A stretch of DNA of 6,482 nt from Ardenticatenales bacterium (lineage in GTDB: Bacteria; Chloroflexota; Anaerolineae; Ardenticatenales; Ardenticatenaceae): NCBI GenBank assembly GCA_013812995.1, contig JACCSL010000732.1, positions 1-6,482 on the forward strand, read 5' to 3'. The position numbers and the translations under genes are program-made. The notes under the pieces were generated by a model. That model saw only the letters and a list, made by a program, of their open reading frames with translations. It was not told where the DNA came from and ran no database searches. Positions 1-4,926 of the stretch are shown here, piece after piece (the first letter of the stretch is position 1; each line of letters opens with the position of its first letter).

Positions 1-481
1 GTGGTAGACAGGGGTTTTTCACATAATCATGGAACCGATAGATCGACAGGGTGTTGACAGGTCCATCCCCCCGAATCATGAGTTCCTGCGCAACTTCATT
101 GGGGCCGGTATTCGCGAGGATATCACCCAACGTCACCGCAATGTCCTCCCCTTCGCCAAGATAGTCGTTGTCTGGGAAGGGTAAGCGCCACTCTTGAATC
201 TCCGGCGGGTCACAGGGCACCGCATCATAGACAATGCCTTGAATCGGTGCGTTCTCCCAGGCATTTTCATTGGTCGGGTCGTAGCGGTAGAGCACCAGCC
301 ACTCTTCGTCATTGTCTTCATCCACATCCAACTCGATGGTACGTACAATCTGCATCTCGTTGCGGTTCTCGAAGATCTCTCGGAAACCGATAGAGCCCTT
401 GCCACCCGGCGCAATGGCACAGCCGACCAGTGTTGCCATCGCGGCAAGCAGCAGAAGTAGCGAGAGTTGTCTGGTGAGCAT
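1..481 (-). CDS. Partial putative lipoprotein, 3' end off the window
   Basis: The reading frame starts at ATG 481 and stays open for 160 codons to the left edge, so the C-terminus is missing. The N-terminus is a lipoprotein signal: MLTRQ, a Leu/Ala-rich core, then LVGC with the lipid-modified cysteine at residue 21. This predicts export and anchoring on the outer face of the membrane. The mature part is acidic. It contains a stretch near residues 51-67 (DVDEDNDEEWLVLYRYD) that resembles the Asp-rich loop plus hydrophobic strand of FG-GAP/VCBS-like repeats. A weaker similar strand (TLSIYRFHDY) follows near 144-153. The start is supported by GAGGTGG just upstream at about 484-490 and by the well-placed signal peptide. 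Its promoter probably lies at 521-550. No specific function can be assigned; a surface or binding protein is inferred only from the repeats and the lipobox. The frame is certain, the family is not. Confidence 0.8.
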   Translation of the reverse strand, partial: MLTRQLSLLLLLAAMATLVGCAIAPGGKGSIGFREIFENRNEMQIVRTIELDVDEDNDEEWLVLYRYDPTNENAWENAPIQGIVYDAVPCDPPEIQEWRLPFPDNDYLGEGEDIAVTLGDILANTGPNEVAQELMIRGDGPVNTLSIYRFHDYVKNPCLP

Positions 482-496
482 AGGCCACCTCACAAT

Positions 497-509
497 TTTT
501 GTCACAAAA
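497..509. promoter_or_regulatory. Palindrome TTTTGT-C-ACAAAA, possible operator
   Basis: Six-base arms with one central base lie between the proposed transcription start and the ribosome binding site of the leftward lipoprotein gene. Position and symmetry fit a repressor site, but a short AT-rich palindrome can arise by chance. Confidence 0.25.
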
Positions 510-520
510 GTATGATGTTT

Positions 521-550
521 AGTGTATCATATTTTGATATAAAATCGCAA
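521..550 (-). promoter_or_regulatory. Candidate sigma70-like promoter of the lipoprotein gene
   Basis: On the minus strand, TTGCGA (545-550) and TACACT (521-526) are separated by 18 bp. Transcription would start near 514, giving a leader of about 30 nt before ATG 481. The spacer contains the palindrome TATCA-N5-TGATA (525-539), so a repressor bound there would cover the -10. This is motif matching only. Confidence 0.4.
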
Positions 551-608
551 GAGGAAATTTCAATTTGTAGTACGAAACCTTTCATTGTGAGGGAGGTTGG
601 GGGAAAAC

Positions 609-637
609 TTGCCTCATCTCTCTCTCTTCATTACTAT
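609..637 (+). promoter_or_regulatory. Candidate infA promoter
   Basis: TTGCCT (609-614) and TACTAT (632-637) are separated by 17 bp, each matching the sigma70 consensus at four of six positions. It would give a leader of about 100 nt before the infA ATG at 744. A long leader is plausible for infA, but nothing in it is recognisable as a known RNA element. Confidence 0.35.
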
Positions 638-743
638 TGTACCTAACGCTGCCATGAGGATGGTGCGTTTTTTGCTGTCTATTTTCCTAAATAATGCAGC
701 GGCTGCCTGCTTGCTTTTCTATCCACTTTATCAAGGAGTGTCC

Positions 744-965
744 ATGTCGAAAGAAGAAAAGTTGTTTGTCGATGGTACCATCACTGAGGCGCTACCCAAC
801 CGTATGTTCCGCGTCGAGATGGAGAATGGTCAATCCCTGTTCGGCTATCTGTCGGGCAAGATGACGAAAAACTACATCCGTGTCACGCTGGGCGACAAGG
901 TCCGCGTCGAGCTCTCCCCTTACGATCTCGAGCGTGGTCGGATTGTTTATCGGTACAAAGGCTGA
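744..965 (+). CDS. infA: Translation initiation factor IF-1
   Basis: This encodes the 73-residue single OB-fold factor that binds the 30S A site with IF-2 and IF-3 during initiation. It aligns without gaps to E. coli IF-1 as I recall it, including G11-T12, E15, LPN (17-19), MFRVE (21-25), ENG (27-29), SGKM (37-40), KNYIR (42-46), GDKV (50-53), LSPYDL (57-62) and RGRIVYR (64-70). ATG 744 is chosen because AAGGAG lies at 733-738 and the product has the exact family length. The open frame extends upstream to 597 but has no good ribosome site. Unlike many bacteria, where infA sits in the ribosomal protein cluster, this copy stands alone between its own promoter candidate and a terminator. Tyr at 35 replaces the usual His and Thr at 41 replaces the usual Arg, so this may be a second, divergent copy. 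Identity is very secure. Confidence 0.97.
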   Translation: MSKEEKLFVDGTITEALPNRMFRVEMENGQSLFGYLSGKMTKNYIRVTLGDKVRVELSPYDLERGRIVYRYKG

Positions 966-1016
966 TCTCTTCCCCTTTACCCCCGCTTGTTCGGTAATAG
1001 ACACATAGGTCTTGTT

Positions 1017-1048
1017 ACCGCTGATTCGCTTATCGGTCAGCGGTTTTT
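1017..1048 (+). terminator. Intrinsic terminator after infA
   Basis: ACCGCTGA (1017-1024) pairs with TCAGCGGT (1037-1044) as an 8-bp stem with a 12-nt loop. A run of five T (1044-1048) follows directly. It begins about 50 bp after the infA stop and ends well before the next start, so it separates infA from the downstream membrane protein gene. Confidence 0.75.
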
Positions 1049-1064
1049 GTTATGGGTTCAAGGT

Positions 1065-1097
1065 TTGCTGTTCTATCCAGGGAATGGGATTATTCCC
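1065..1097 (+). promoter_or_regulatory. Weak promoter candidate with inverted repeat upstream of the YihY-family gene
   Basis: TTGCTG (1065-1070) and GATTAT (1088-1093) are spaced by 17 bp. An inverted repeat GGGAAT-N6-ATTCCC (1080-1085 and 1092-1097) overlaps the -10. Because a terminator precedes this region the gene needs its own promoter, but the -35 match is poor. Confidence 0.3.
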
Positions 1098-1124
1098 CGA
1101 TGTACTACAGAGGGGGAGCACGGT

Positions 1125-2156
1125 ATGGCTATTCGGGAGAAACCAAAAGCAGAGGGACGATGGACGCGACTACAGCGGCGTGGTTGGCAGCAGTTATCCC
1201 CGTACTATAGCCATTGGAACCAGCGCAGCGGGGGCATTCTGTCAATCCTCGCCGACACCTGGAAGGAATTCTACGAAGATGAGGGTGAGACGCGTGCAGC
1301 GGCGATTGGCTACTACACGCTCTTCTCGCTCTTCCCCCTGACCGTTCTTCTGGCATTAGGGATGAGTTATCTGGTGGGCGAGTCAGAGGCCCGGGTCCAG
1401 GTGCTGCTAATTGTCGCGCGGTACCTGCCTTTTGATCTGGTTGTCGTCGATGATATCGTTCAGAATGTGATCAGTAATCGGCGGACTCTGAGCCTTCTGG
1501 CTATCCTGGCAATATTATGGAGCGGGGTTCAGCTCTTCCGGGTGCTGGAGCAGGCGATCAATCGTGCATGGGGCACCCCTCTACGACGGGGTTTTCTACG
1601 CAATATCGGCTTTGCCCTGGCTACGCTGCCCACGATGGGCTTTCTAACCCTCATCAGCATTGGCCTAACCACGCTCTTTGAAGTGGCGCGCCCGCTCAAT
1701 CTTCCCTTTGTTCACTGGGCTCCGCTACAAAACGAGTGGCTCTGGCGCATCGTTTCCGCGCTTCCCCCCTTCGCCCTCACGCTGGCCCTCTTCTCTTTGA
1801 TGTACCGCTACATGCCCCACAAAATCTCGGTTCGTTGGCGCGATGTGCTACCGGGTGCGCTCCTCGCCACGCTCTTCTGGGAGATGGCAAAGAGTGGCTT
1901 TGCGCTGTACCTAAGCCGCTATGCGCTGCAAAGCTACAACCTGCTCTATGGCTCTGTCGGGTTTCTCCTGGCCCTGCTAACCTGGGTTTACGTGACTGGC
2001 TACATTATTCTCTTTGGCGCAGAGTTTTGTGCCGTTCTGTCTCGCCACCGCCGCTCCCATGAGAACACTCTGCAAAGCCGCTGGCAACTTCAGCCAGTTG
2101 CAGGCACAGATGCAGACAGAGCTGCCCAGAAATTGGAAAATGGCGAAGGATCTTGA
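1125..2156 (+). CDS. YihY/BrkB family inner membrane protein (UPF0761-like)
   Basis: The 343-residue integral membrane protein has hallmarks of the YihY/virulence factor BrkB family, once mis-assigned as RNase BN. These are AAAIGYYTLFSLFPL near 58-72, the W-S-G...F..L..AINRAW block near 132-149, the cytoplasmic PHKISVRWRDVLPGA near 231-245, and YNLLYGSVGFLLALLTWVYVTGYIILFGAEF near 271-301. About six membrane segments fit these hydrophobic blocks (roughly 58-85, 122-142, 160-187, 208-229, 241-265, 275-306). Both ends are charged tails. The molecular role of the family is not settled; transport or envelope roles have been suggested. ATG 1125 is preferred because GAGGGGGAG lies just upstream and the longer in-frame start (TTG 987) would translate across the infA terminator. 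It stands alone on its strand and converges on the Roadblock gene. Confidence 0.93.
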   Translation: MAIREKPKAEGRWTRLQRRGWQQLSPYYSHWNQRSGGILSILADTWKEFYEDEGETRAAAIGYYTLFSLFPLTVLLALGMSYLVGESEARVQVLLIVARYLPFDLVVVDDIVQNVISNRRTLSLLAILAILWSGVQLFRVLEQAINRAWGTPLRRGFLRNIGFALATLPTMGFLTLISIGLTTLFEVARPLNLPFVHWAPLQNEWLWRIVSALPPFALTLALFSLMYRYMPHKISVRWRDVLPGALLATLFWEMAKSGFALYLSRYALQSYNLLYGSVGFLLALLTWVYVTGYIILFGAEFCAVLSRHRRSHENTLQSRWQLQPVAGTDADRAAQKLENGEGS

Positions 2157-2170
2157 GAGCCTCTGGCTCT
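2156..2170. terminator. Possible short bidirectional hairpin between convergent genes
   Basis: AGAGCC (2156-2161), a 3-nt loop and GGCTCT (2165-2170) form a small hairpin that fills the 12-bp gap between the YihY-family stop and the Roadblock stop. No T-run follows on either strand, so this is at best a weak terminator or a 3' end stabiliser. Confidence 0.25.
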
Positions 2171-2543
2171 ACCGGAGAAGTTGGCGTAGTTGGTTTACGC
2201 TATAGGCAATATCTAACATTGCCATCGCCACTCGTACATCGGTATCGTATAACACCGTAAGCGTGGTTTCATCATTGATCAGGGCAAAGATTACACAGCC
2301 CTCACGGCCATTGATAAAAACCTGCTCCAGCTTGCCACGACGTAATTCCGCTGAAATTCTCTCTCCAAGCCCGAGGATGGCAGCGGAGCGGGCGGCCAGC
2401 CATTCCTCTTCGAGCGAGGTCGGAAGATCGGCAGCAACAGGCAGACCCTCCGCTGATAAGATAAGGGAGCCTATCCCCGATGGGGTGATGCGGCGCAGTT
2501 CTCGCAGTTGCTTCTCAAGTAACTCAACCTTGTACTCTATCAT
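2169..2543 (-). CDS. Roadblock/LC7 domain protein (MglB-like fold)
   Basis: This is a 124-residue cytoplasmic protein made of essentially one Roadblock/LC7 domain. A basic/acidic helix (about 2-20) precedes the family core: GIGSLILSAEGLPVAADLP (23-41), a helix AARSAAILGLGERISAELRRG (50-70), strands KLEQVFINGREGCVIFALIND (71-91) and TTLTVLYD (93-100), and a final helix (101-123). Known members dimerise and often act on small Ras-like GTPases, as MglB does on MglA in bacterial polarity. No GTPase gene lies in this window, so its partner is unknown. ATG 2543 is fixed by a TAA codon immediately upstream in frame. The ribosome binding site is poor, and a 21-codon ORF overlaps the start as ATGA, which suggests translational coupling. 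A good promoter lies at 2641-2670. Confidence 0.88.
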   Translation of the reverse strand: MIEYKVELLEKQLRELRRITPSGIGSLILSAEGLPVAADLPTSLEEEWLAARSAAILGLGERISAELRRGKLEQVFINGREGCVIFALINDETTLTVLYDTDVRVAMAMLDIAYSVNQLRQLLR

Positions 2544-2605
2544 TTAGGTCCCATCCAACGGATAGTCTCGATACCTCTCAGCAACTCCACTGGGACCTCT
2601 CCCAT
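2540..2605 (-). CDS. Possible 21-codon leader ORF coupled to the Roadblock gene
   Basis: An ORF from ATG 2605 reads MGEVPVELLRGIETIRWMGPK and ends at TGA 2542-2540, overlapping the Roadblock ATG by the ATGA arrangement typical of translational coupling. It lies between the proposed promoter and the gene. It has no clear Shine-Dalgarno sequence, and the frame is open for about ten more codons upstream without a better start, so it could be chance or a gene remnant. If translated, ribosomes finishing it would reach the Roadblock start, which itself has a weak ribosome site. Confidence 0.25.
   Translation of the reverse strand: MGEVPVELLRGIETIRWMGPK
2546..2604 (-). promoter_or_regulatory. Leader with two mutually exclusive hairpins before the Roadblock gene
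   Basis: In the minus-strand transcript, AGGUCCCA (2598-2591) can pair over 8 bp with UGGGACCU (2553-2546), the bases immediately before AAAUG. This would bury the only ribosome-site-like GGGA. The same UCCCA (2595-2591) can instead pair with UGGGA (2604-2600) in a 5-bp hairpin with a 4-nt loop. The two structures cannot coexist. It matches no riboswitch class I recognise. Confidence 0.3.
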
Positions 2606-2632
2606 AGCTGTCAGCAAAATGGCATAAGGCGC

Positions 2633-2671
2633 GGTTGAAAATTATAACGGTTTTGTCAACCCATCGTCAAC
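2633..2671. promoter_or_regulatory. Cluster of GTTGAC-type boxes in the shared promoter region
   Basis: GTCAAC occurs at 2655-2660 and again at 2666-2671, an 11-bp step close to one helical turn. GGTTGA (2633-2638) forms an inverted partner to TCAACC (2656-2661). The boxes cover the -10 to -35 region of the Roadblock promoter and the -35 of the opposite candidate, as expected of an operator for a dimeric regulator. Confidence 0.35.
2641..2670 (-). promoter_or_regulatory. Promoter of the Roadblock gene
   Basis: On the minus strand, TTGACG (2665-2670) and a perfect TATAAT (2641-2646) are 18 bp apart. This is the best sigma70-like promoter in the window. It gives a leader of about 90 nt before ATG 2543. 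A second TTGACA box lies 7 bp before the -10, in the spacer. Confidence 0.6.
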
Positions 2672-2681
2672 AGAATATCAA
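2653..2681 (+). promoter_or_regulatory. Candidate promoter of the VWA lipoprotein gene
   Basis: TTGTCA (2653-2658) and TATCAA (2676-2681) are spaced by 17 bp on the plus strand and overlap the leftward Roadblock promoter. If both are real, RNA polymerase could not occupy both at once. Transcription would start near 2688, leaving a leader of about 55 nt. Confidence 0.35.
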
Positions 2682-2743
2682 GCCATCCTCATCCTAATCC
2701 AGTATTCTGTTCATAACCCGACTCACTTAGGAGGAAAATCGTT

Positions 2744-4354
2744 ATGAACAACTGGTTATGGAGAATTGTGTTGCTTTTGTTGGCCCTGTCCCTGGTTGCC
2801 TGTGCTGGCGGCACAAACGAACCACGGCCCATCGCTGTTGAGCCGCACCAGGGGGGAGCGGAGCCGGTGGAAGTCACCGTGGTAGTCACAGCAGAAGGAG
2901 CCGCCGAACCTGCGCTGATGGCGACCCAGGCTCCCACTGCGCCGACTATAGCGGAGGCTACCGAGGAGGCTACTGAGGAATCCCCCGCCGCGACCCCCGA
3001 GGCAGAATTTGAATACTACGGGGCGAATCCCTACGTGGAAACAGGGATGGATCGCCTTTCTACCTTCGCGCTGGATGTGGACACCGCCTCCTACAGCGTT
3101 GCGCGCAACTACATCATGGAGGGCACCCTGCCCCCGGCCAGCGCCATCCGCGTGGAGGAATTTGTCAACTACTTCGAGCAAGATTATGTGAACCCGGACA
3201 ATGTCGCCTTCGGGATCTATGCCGATGGAGCCCCCTCGCCCTTTCACCGAGATGGAACGCACATCATGCGCGTGGGAATTAAGGGCTATGATGTGGCCGC
3301 AGAAGAGCGTCTGCCCACGGCGCTGACCTTCGTGGTCGATGTGTCAGGCTCGATGTCCGGGGAGAATCGGCTGGGCCTCGTGAAGCAATCGCTCCAGTTG
3401 CTGGTCGAGCGGCTGCGCCCTGATGACACGGTTGCCATCGTCGTCTATGGGGACACGGCTCGTGTGGCACTCCCGCCCACTCGCGGAGCGGAGCAGGATC
3501 TGATTCTCAGCGTGATTCATAGCCTCACGCCCGAGGGTTCCACCAATGCGGAGGCCGGGCTGCGGCTGGGCTATCAGATTGCCAATCAAGCCTTTATTCC
3601 TGGGGGCGTCAACCGGGTTGTCCTCTGCTCGGATGGGGTGGCGAATGTGGGTCTTGTGGACCCGGCCGGTCTGACGGAAGCCCTGCGCGGCTATGCAGAT
3701 GCGGGGATCACCTTGACCTCCGTTGGCGTAGGAATGTCCGGCTACAACGACGTGCTGATGGAGCAACTGGCGAACGATGGGGACGGCAACTATGCCTATA
3801 TCGACACCCTGGAGGAAGCGAAGAATCTCTTCGTGGATAATCTCACCTCGACCCTCCAGGTCATCGCCCTGAATGCCAAGGTGCAGGTGGACTTCAACCC
3901 GGATGTGGTTGCCCGCTATCGTCTACTAGGCTACGAGAATCGGGACGTGGCAGATCAAGCCTTCCGGGACAACACGGTGGATGCCGGCGAGATCGGGGCA
4001 GGCCATACCGTAACCGCTCTCTACGCGGTGGAGTTCTACCCCAACGCCGCCGGGCGTGTGGCCACGGTGCAACTCCGGTGGGAGGATCCACAAACGCACG
4101 AGGTTCGCGAGCTGGCGGGCGAGTTCAACAGCTTTGATATGGCCCCCTCGTTCGACGCGGCCTCGCTACGCTACCAGCTAGATGTGGTCGTGGCGCAGTA
4201 TGCCGAGGTTCTTCGCTACAACCCCGAGGCGATGCAAACCAGCCTCAGTGACCTTCGGGTTCGGGCGGAGCGACTGGCAGCCCAACTGCCCGCCGACCCC
4301 GATGTGACTGAGTTTGCTCAACTTGTGGAACGTGCGACGTTGCTTCAGCCATAA
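2744..4354 (+). CDS. YfbK-type von Willebrand factor A domain lipoprotein
   Basis: This 536-residue exported lipoprotein has a signal ending in LVAC with the lipidated Cys at 20. A Pro/Thr/Glu-rich linker follows (about 21-90). Next is the VWA N-terminal domain of the YfbK family (about 92-185, with MDRLSTFALDVDTASYSVARNYI and IRVEEFVNYF). The VWA domain itself spans about 193-370, and a C-terminal DUF3520-like domain about 375-535. The metal-ion-dependent adhesion site is complete: DVSGS (D199, S201, S203), T267 in STNAEAG and D297 in CSDG. A divalent-ion-dependent protein or ligand contact outside the membrane is therefore likely; the family's partner is not established. AGGAGG at 2729-2734, nine bases before ATG 2744, fixes the start. 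The gene stands alone, with its own promoter candidate and a strong terminator. Chloroflexota often carry such proteins, but so do many other phyla. Confidence 0.95.
   Translation: MNNWLWRIVLLLLALSLVACAGGTNEPRPIAVEPHQGGAEPVEVTVVVTAEGAAEPALMATQAPTAPTIAEATEEATEESPAATPEAEFEYYGANPYVETGMDRLSTFALDVDTASYSVARNYIMEGTLPPASAIRVEEFVNYFEQDYVNPDNVAFGIYADGAPSPFHRDGTHIMRVGIKGYDVAAEERLPTALTFVVDVSGSMSGENRLGLVKQSLQLLVERLRPDDTVAIVVYGDTARVALPPTRGAEQDLILSVIHSLTPEGSTNAEAGLRLGYQIANQAFIPGGVNRVVLCSDGVANVGLVDPAGLTEALRGYADAGITLTSVGVGMSGYNDVLMEQLANDGDGNYAYIDTLEEAKNLFVDNLTSTLQVIALNAKVQVDFNPDVVARYRLLGYENRDVADQAFRDNTVDAGEIGAGHTVTALYAVEFYPNAAGRVATVQLRWEDPQTHEVRELAGEFNSFDMAPSFDAASLRYQLDVVVAQYAEVLRYNPEAMQTSLSDLRVRAERLAAQLPADPDVTEFAQLVERATLLQP
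2954..2977 (+). repeat. Two-copy 12-bp tandem repeat in the VWA protein linker
   Basis: GAGGCTACCGAG (2954-2965) is followed directly by GAGGCTACTGAG (2966-2977), encoding EATE twice. It lies in the flexible acidic linker between the lipobox and the folded domains, where copy-number change would be tolerated. Confidence 0.6.
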
Positions 4355-4368
4355 AGCCGGTCAGAAGC

Positions 4369-4410
4369 AGAAAAGGCACGCCAGGGAAATTTCCCTGGCG
4401 TGCCTTTTCT
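4369..4410. terminator. 42-bp perfect palindromic terminator after the VWA gene
   Basis: Bases 4369-4389 are the exact reverse complement of 4390-4410, so the 21-base arms match fully. The hairpin has a GC-rich core (GGCACGCCAGGG), a tight AAATTT tip, an A-run on the 5' side and TTTTCT on the 3' side, so it can terminate in both directions. It begins 15 bp after the VWA stop. No leftward gene ends here, so the reverse activity may only block antisense transcription. Confidence 0.93.
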
Positions 4411-4447
4411 ATTAAAAGCTGGCACAAATCCTGCTAAAAAAACTGGC

Positions 4448-4477
4448 TTATTCAATAATTGACGAGGGAGTTACAAT
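4448..4477 (+). promoter_or_regulatory. Candidate promoter of the response regulator gene
   Basis: TACAAT (4472-4477) is a good -10. The -35 at an 18-bp spacing is only TTATTC (4448-4453). A TTGACG box (4459-4464) sits 7 bp before the -10, too close to be its -35 and at the same offset as TTGACA in the Roadblock promoter. That fits an activator-dependent promoter, though this is inference. Confidence 0.35.
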
Positions 4478-4490
4478 ACTTCTTTGCATG

Positions 4491-4511
4491 ACTCAACCCT
4501 TACTGTTGAGT
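4491..4511. promoter_or_regulatory. Inverted repeat ACTCAAC-N7-GTTGAGT in the response regulator leader
   Basis: Seven-base perfect arms (4491-4497 and 4505-4511) lie between the proposed promoter and the ribosome site at 4524-4529. It could be an operator or an RNA hairpin. Its TCAAC/GTTGA core is the same as in the boxes at 2633-2671. Confidence 0.35.
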
Positions 4512-4533
4512 TCCCCGAACCAGCGAGGAAACG

Positions 4534-4926
4534 ATGCCAACCCAAGCCCAAGCCAAGATCCTCATCATGGAAGACGATGGTCAACTTTGTGACCTGTTCA
4601 GTCGTGCGCTGCGACATGCGGGCTATGAAGTCTACACAGCCTCGACATTGCGAGCGGCGCAGGCTCACCTGGATCAGCACAAATTTGACATGTTTTTGTG
4701 TGACCTGCATATTGGCCAGGATCGCGCCCTACGCCTGCTTCAGGAGCAGGCCGCAACGTTGATAAGCCAGGGAACACAGATTGTGGTGATGTCCGCTGAG
4801 TCGCAGTACAGGGGCAGCTGCGAGGATCTGGGGATCGACTTCTATCTGGAAAAGCCTGTTCTCCCCCAAACCCTGCTGGGCTTTGTGGAGCGTCTACTTT
4901 CCGCCCCGACGAGTTCAATTAACTGA
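4534..4926 (+). CDS. Single-domain response regulator (CheY-like receiver)
   Basis: This 130-residue cytoplasmic protein is a lone receiver domain. The acidic pocket is E13-D14-D15 in ILIMEDDGQL, the phosphoacceptor is D57 in MFLCDLHIG, the switch Ser is S87 in VVMSAES, and the conserved Lys is K107 in YLEKP. All catalytic positions for accepting phosphate from a histidine kinase are present. There is no DNA-binding or enzymatic output domain, and only a short tail follows the receiver. It should therefore act by protein contact or as a phosphorelay intermediate, as CheY and Spo0F do. No histidine kinase lies in the window. GAGGAA at 4524-4529 supports ATG 4534. The last 12 bp overlap the tail of the leftward membrane protein gene, so the two genes are convergent. 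Confidence 0.93.
   Translation: MPTQAQAKILIMEDDGQLCDLFSRALRHAGYEVYTASTLRAAQAHLDQHKFDMFLCDLHIGQDRALRLLQEQAATLISQGTQIVVMSAESQYRGSCEDLGIDFYLEKPVLPQTLLGFVERLLSAPTSSIN

Noticed and set aside
133..447. Alternative minus-strand frame of 104 codons in the lipoprotein region
   Set aside because: The other frame, open from 481 to the edge, has a ribosome site, signal peptide and lipobox; this one has none.
696..706. GCAGC-G-GCTGC as a regulatory hairpin in the infA leader
   Set aside because: A one-base loop cannot fold at full stem length, and no T-run or ribosome site is involved.
597..743. Longer IF-1 starting at TTG 597 or ATG 654
   Set aside because: No ribosome site precedes either start, and the 744 start has AAGGAG and gives the exact family length.
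987..1124. Longer YihY-family protein starting at TTG 987
   Set aside because: The extension would translate through the infA terminator stem, while ATG 1125 has a strong ribosome site.
2546..2634. T-box, SAM or TPP riboswitch in the Roadblock leader
   Set aside because: CTGAGA and GGGACC look slightly familiar, but the conserved cores of these classes are absent and the downstream gene does not fit their usual targets.
2756..3766. Long open frames on the minus strand inside the VWA gene
   Set aside because: They read as low-complexity Arg/Gly/Pro-rich products without domains and lie opposite a fully convincing gene; they reflect GC-rich codon use.
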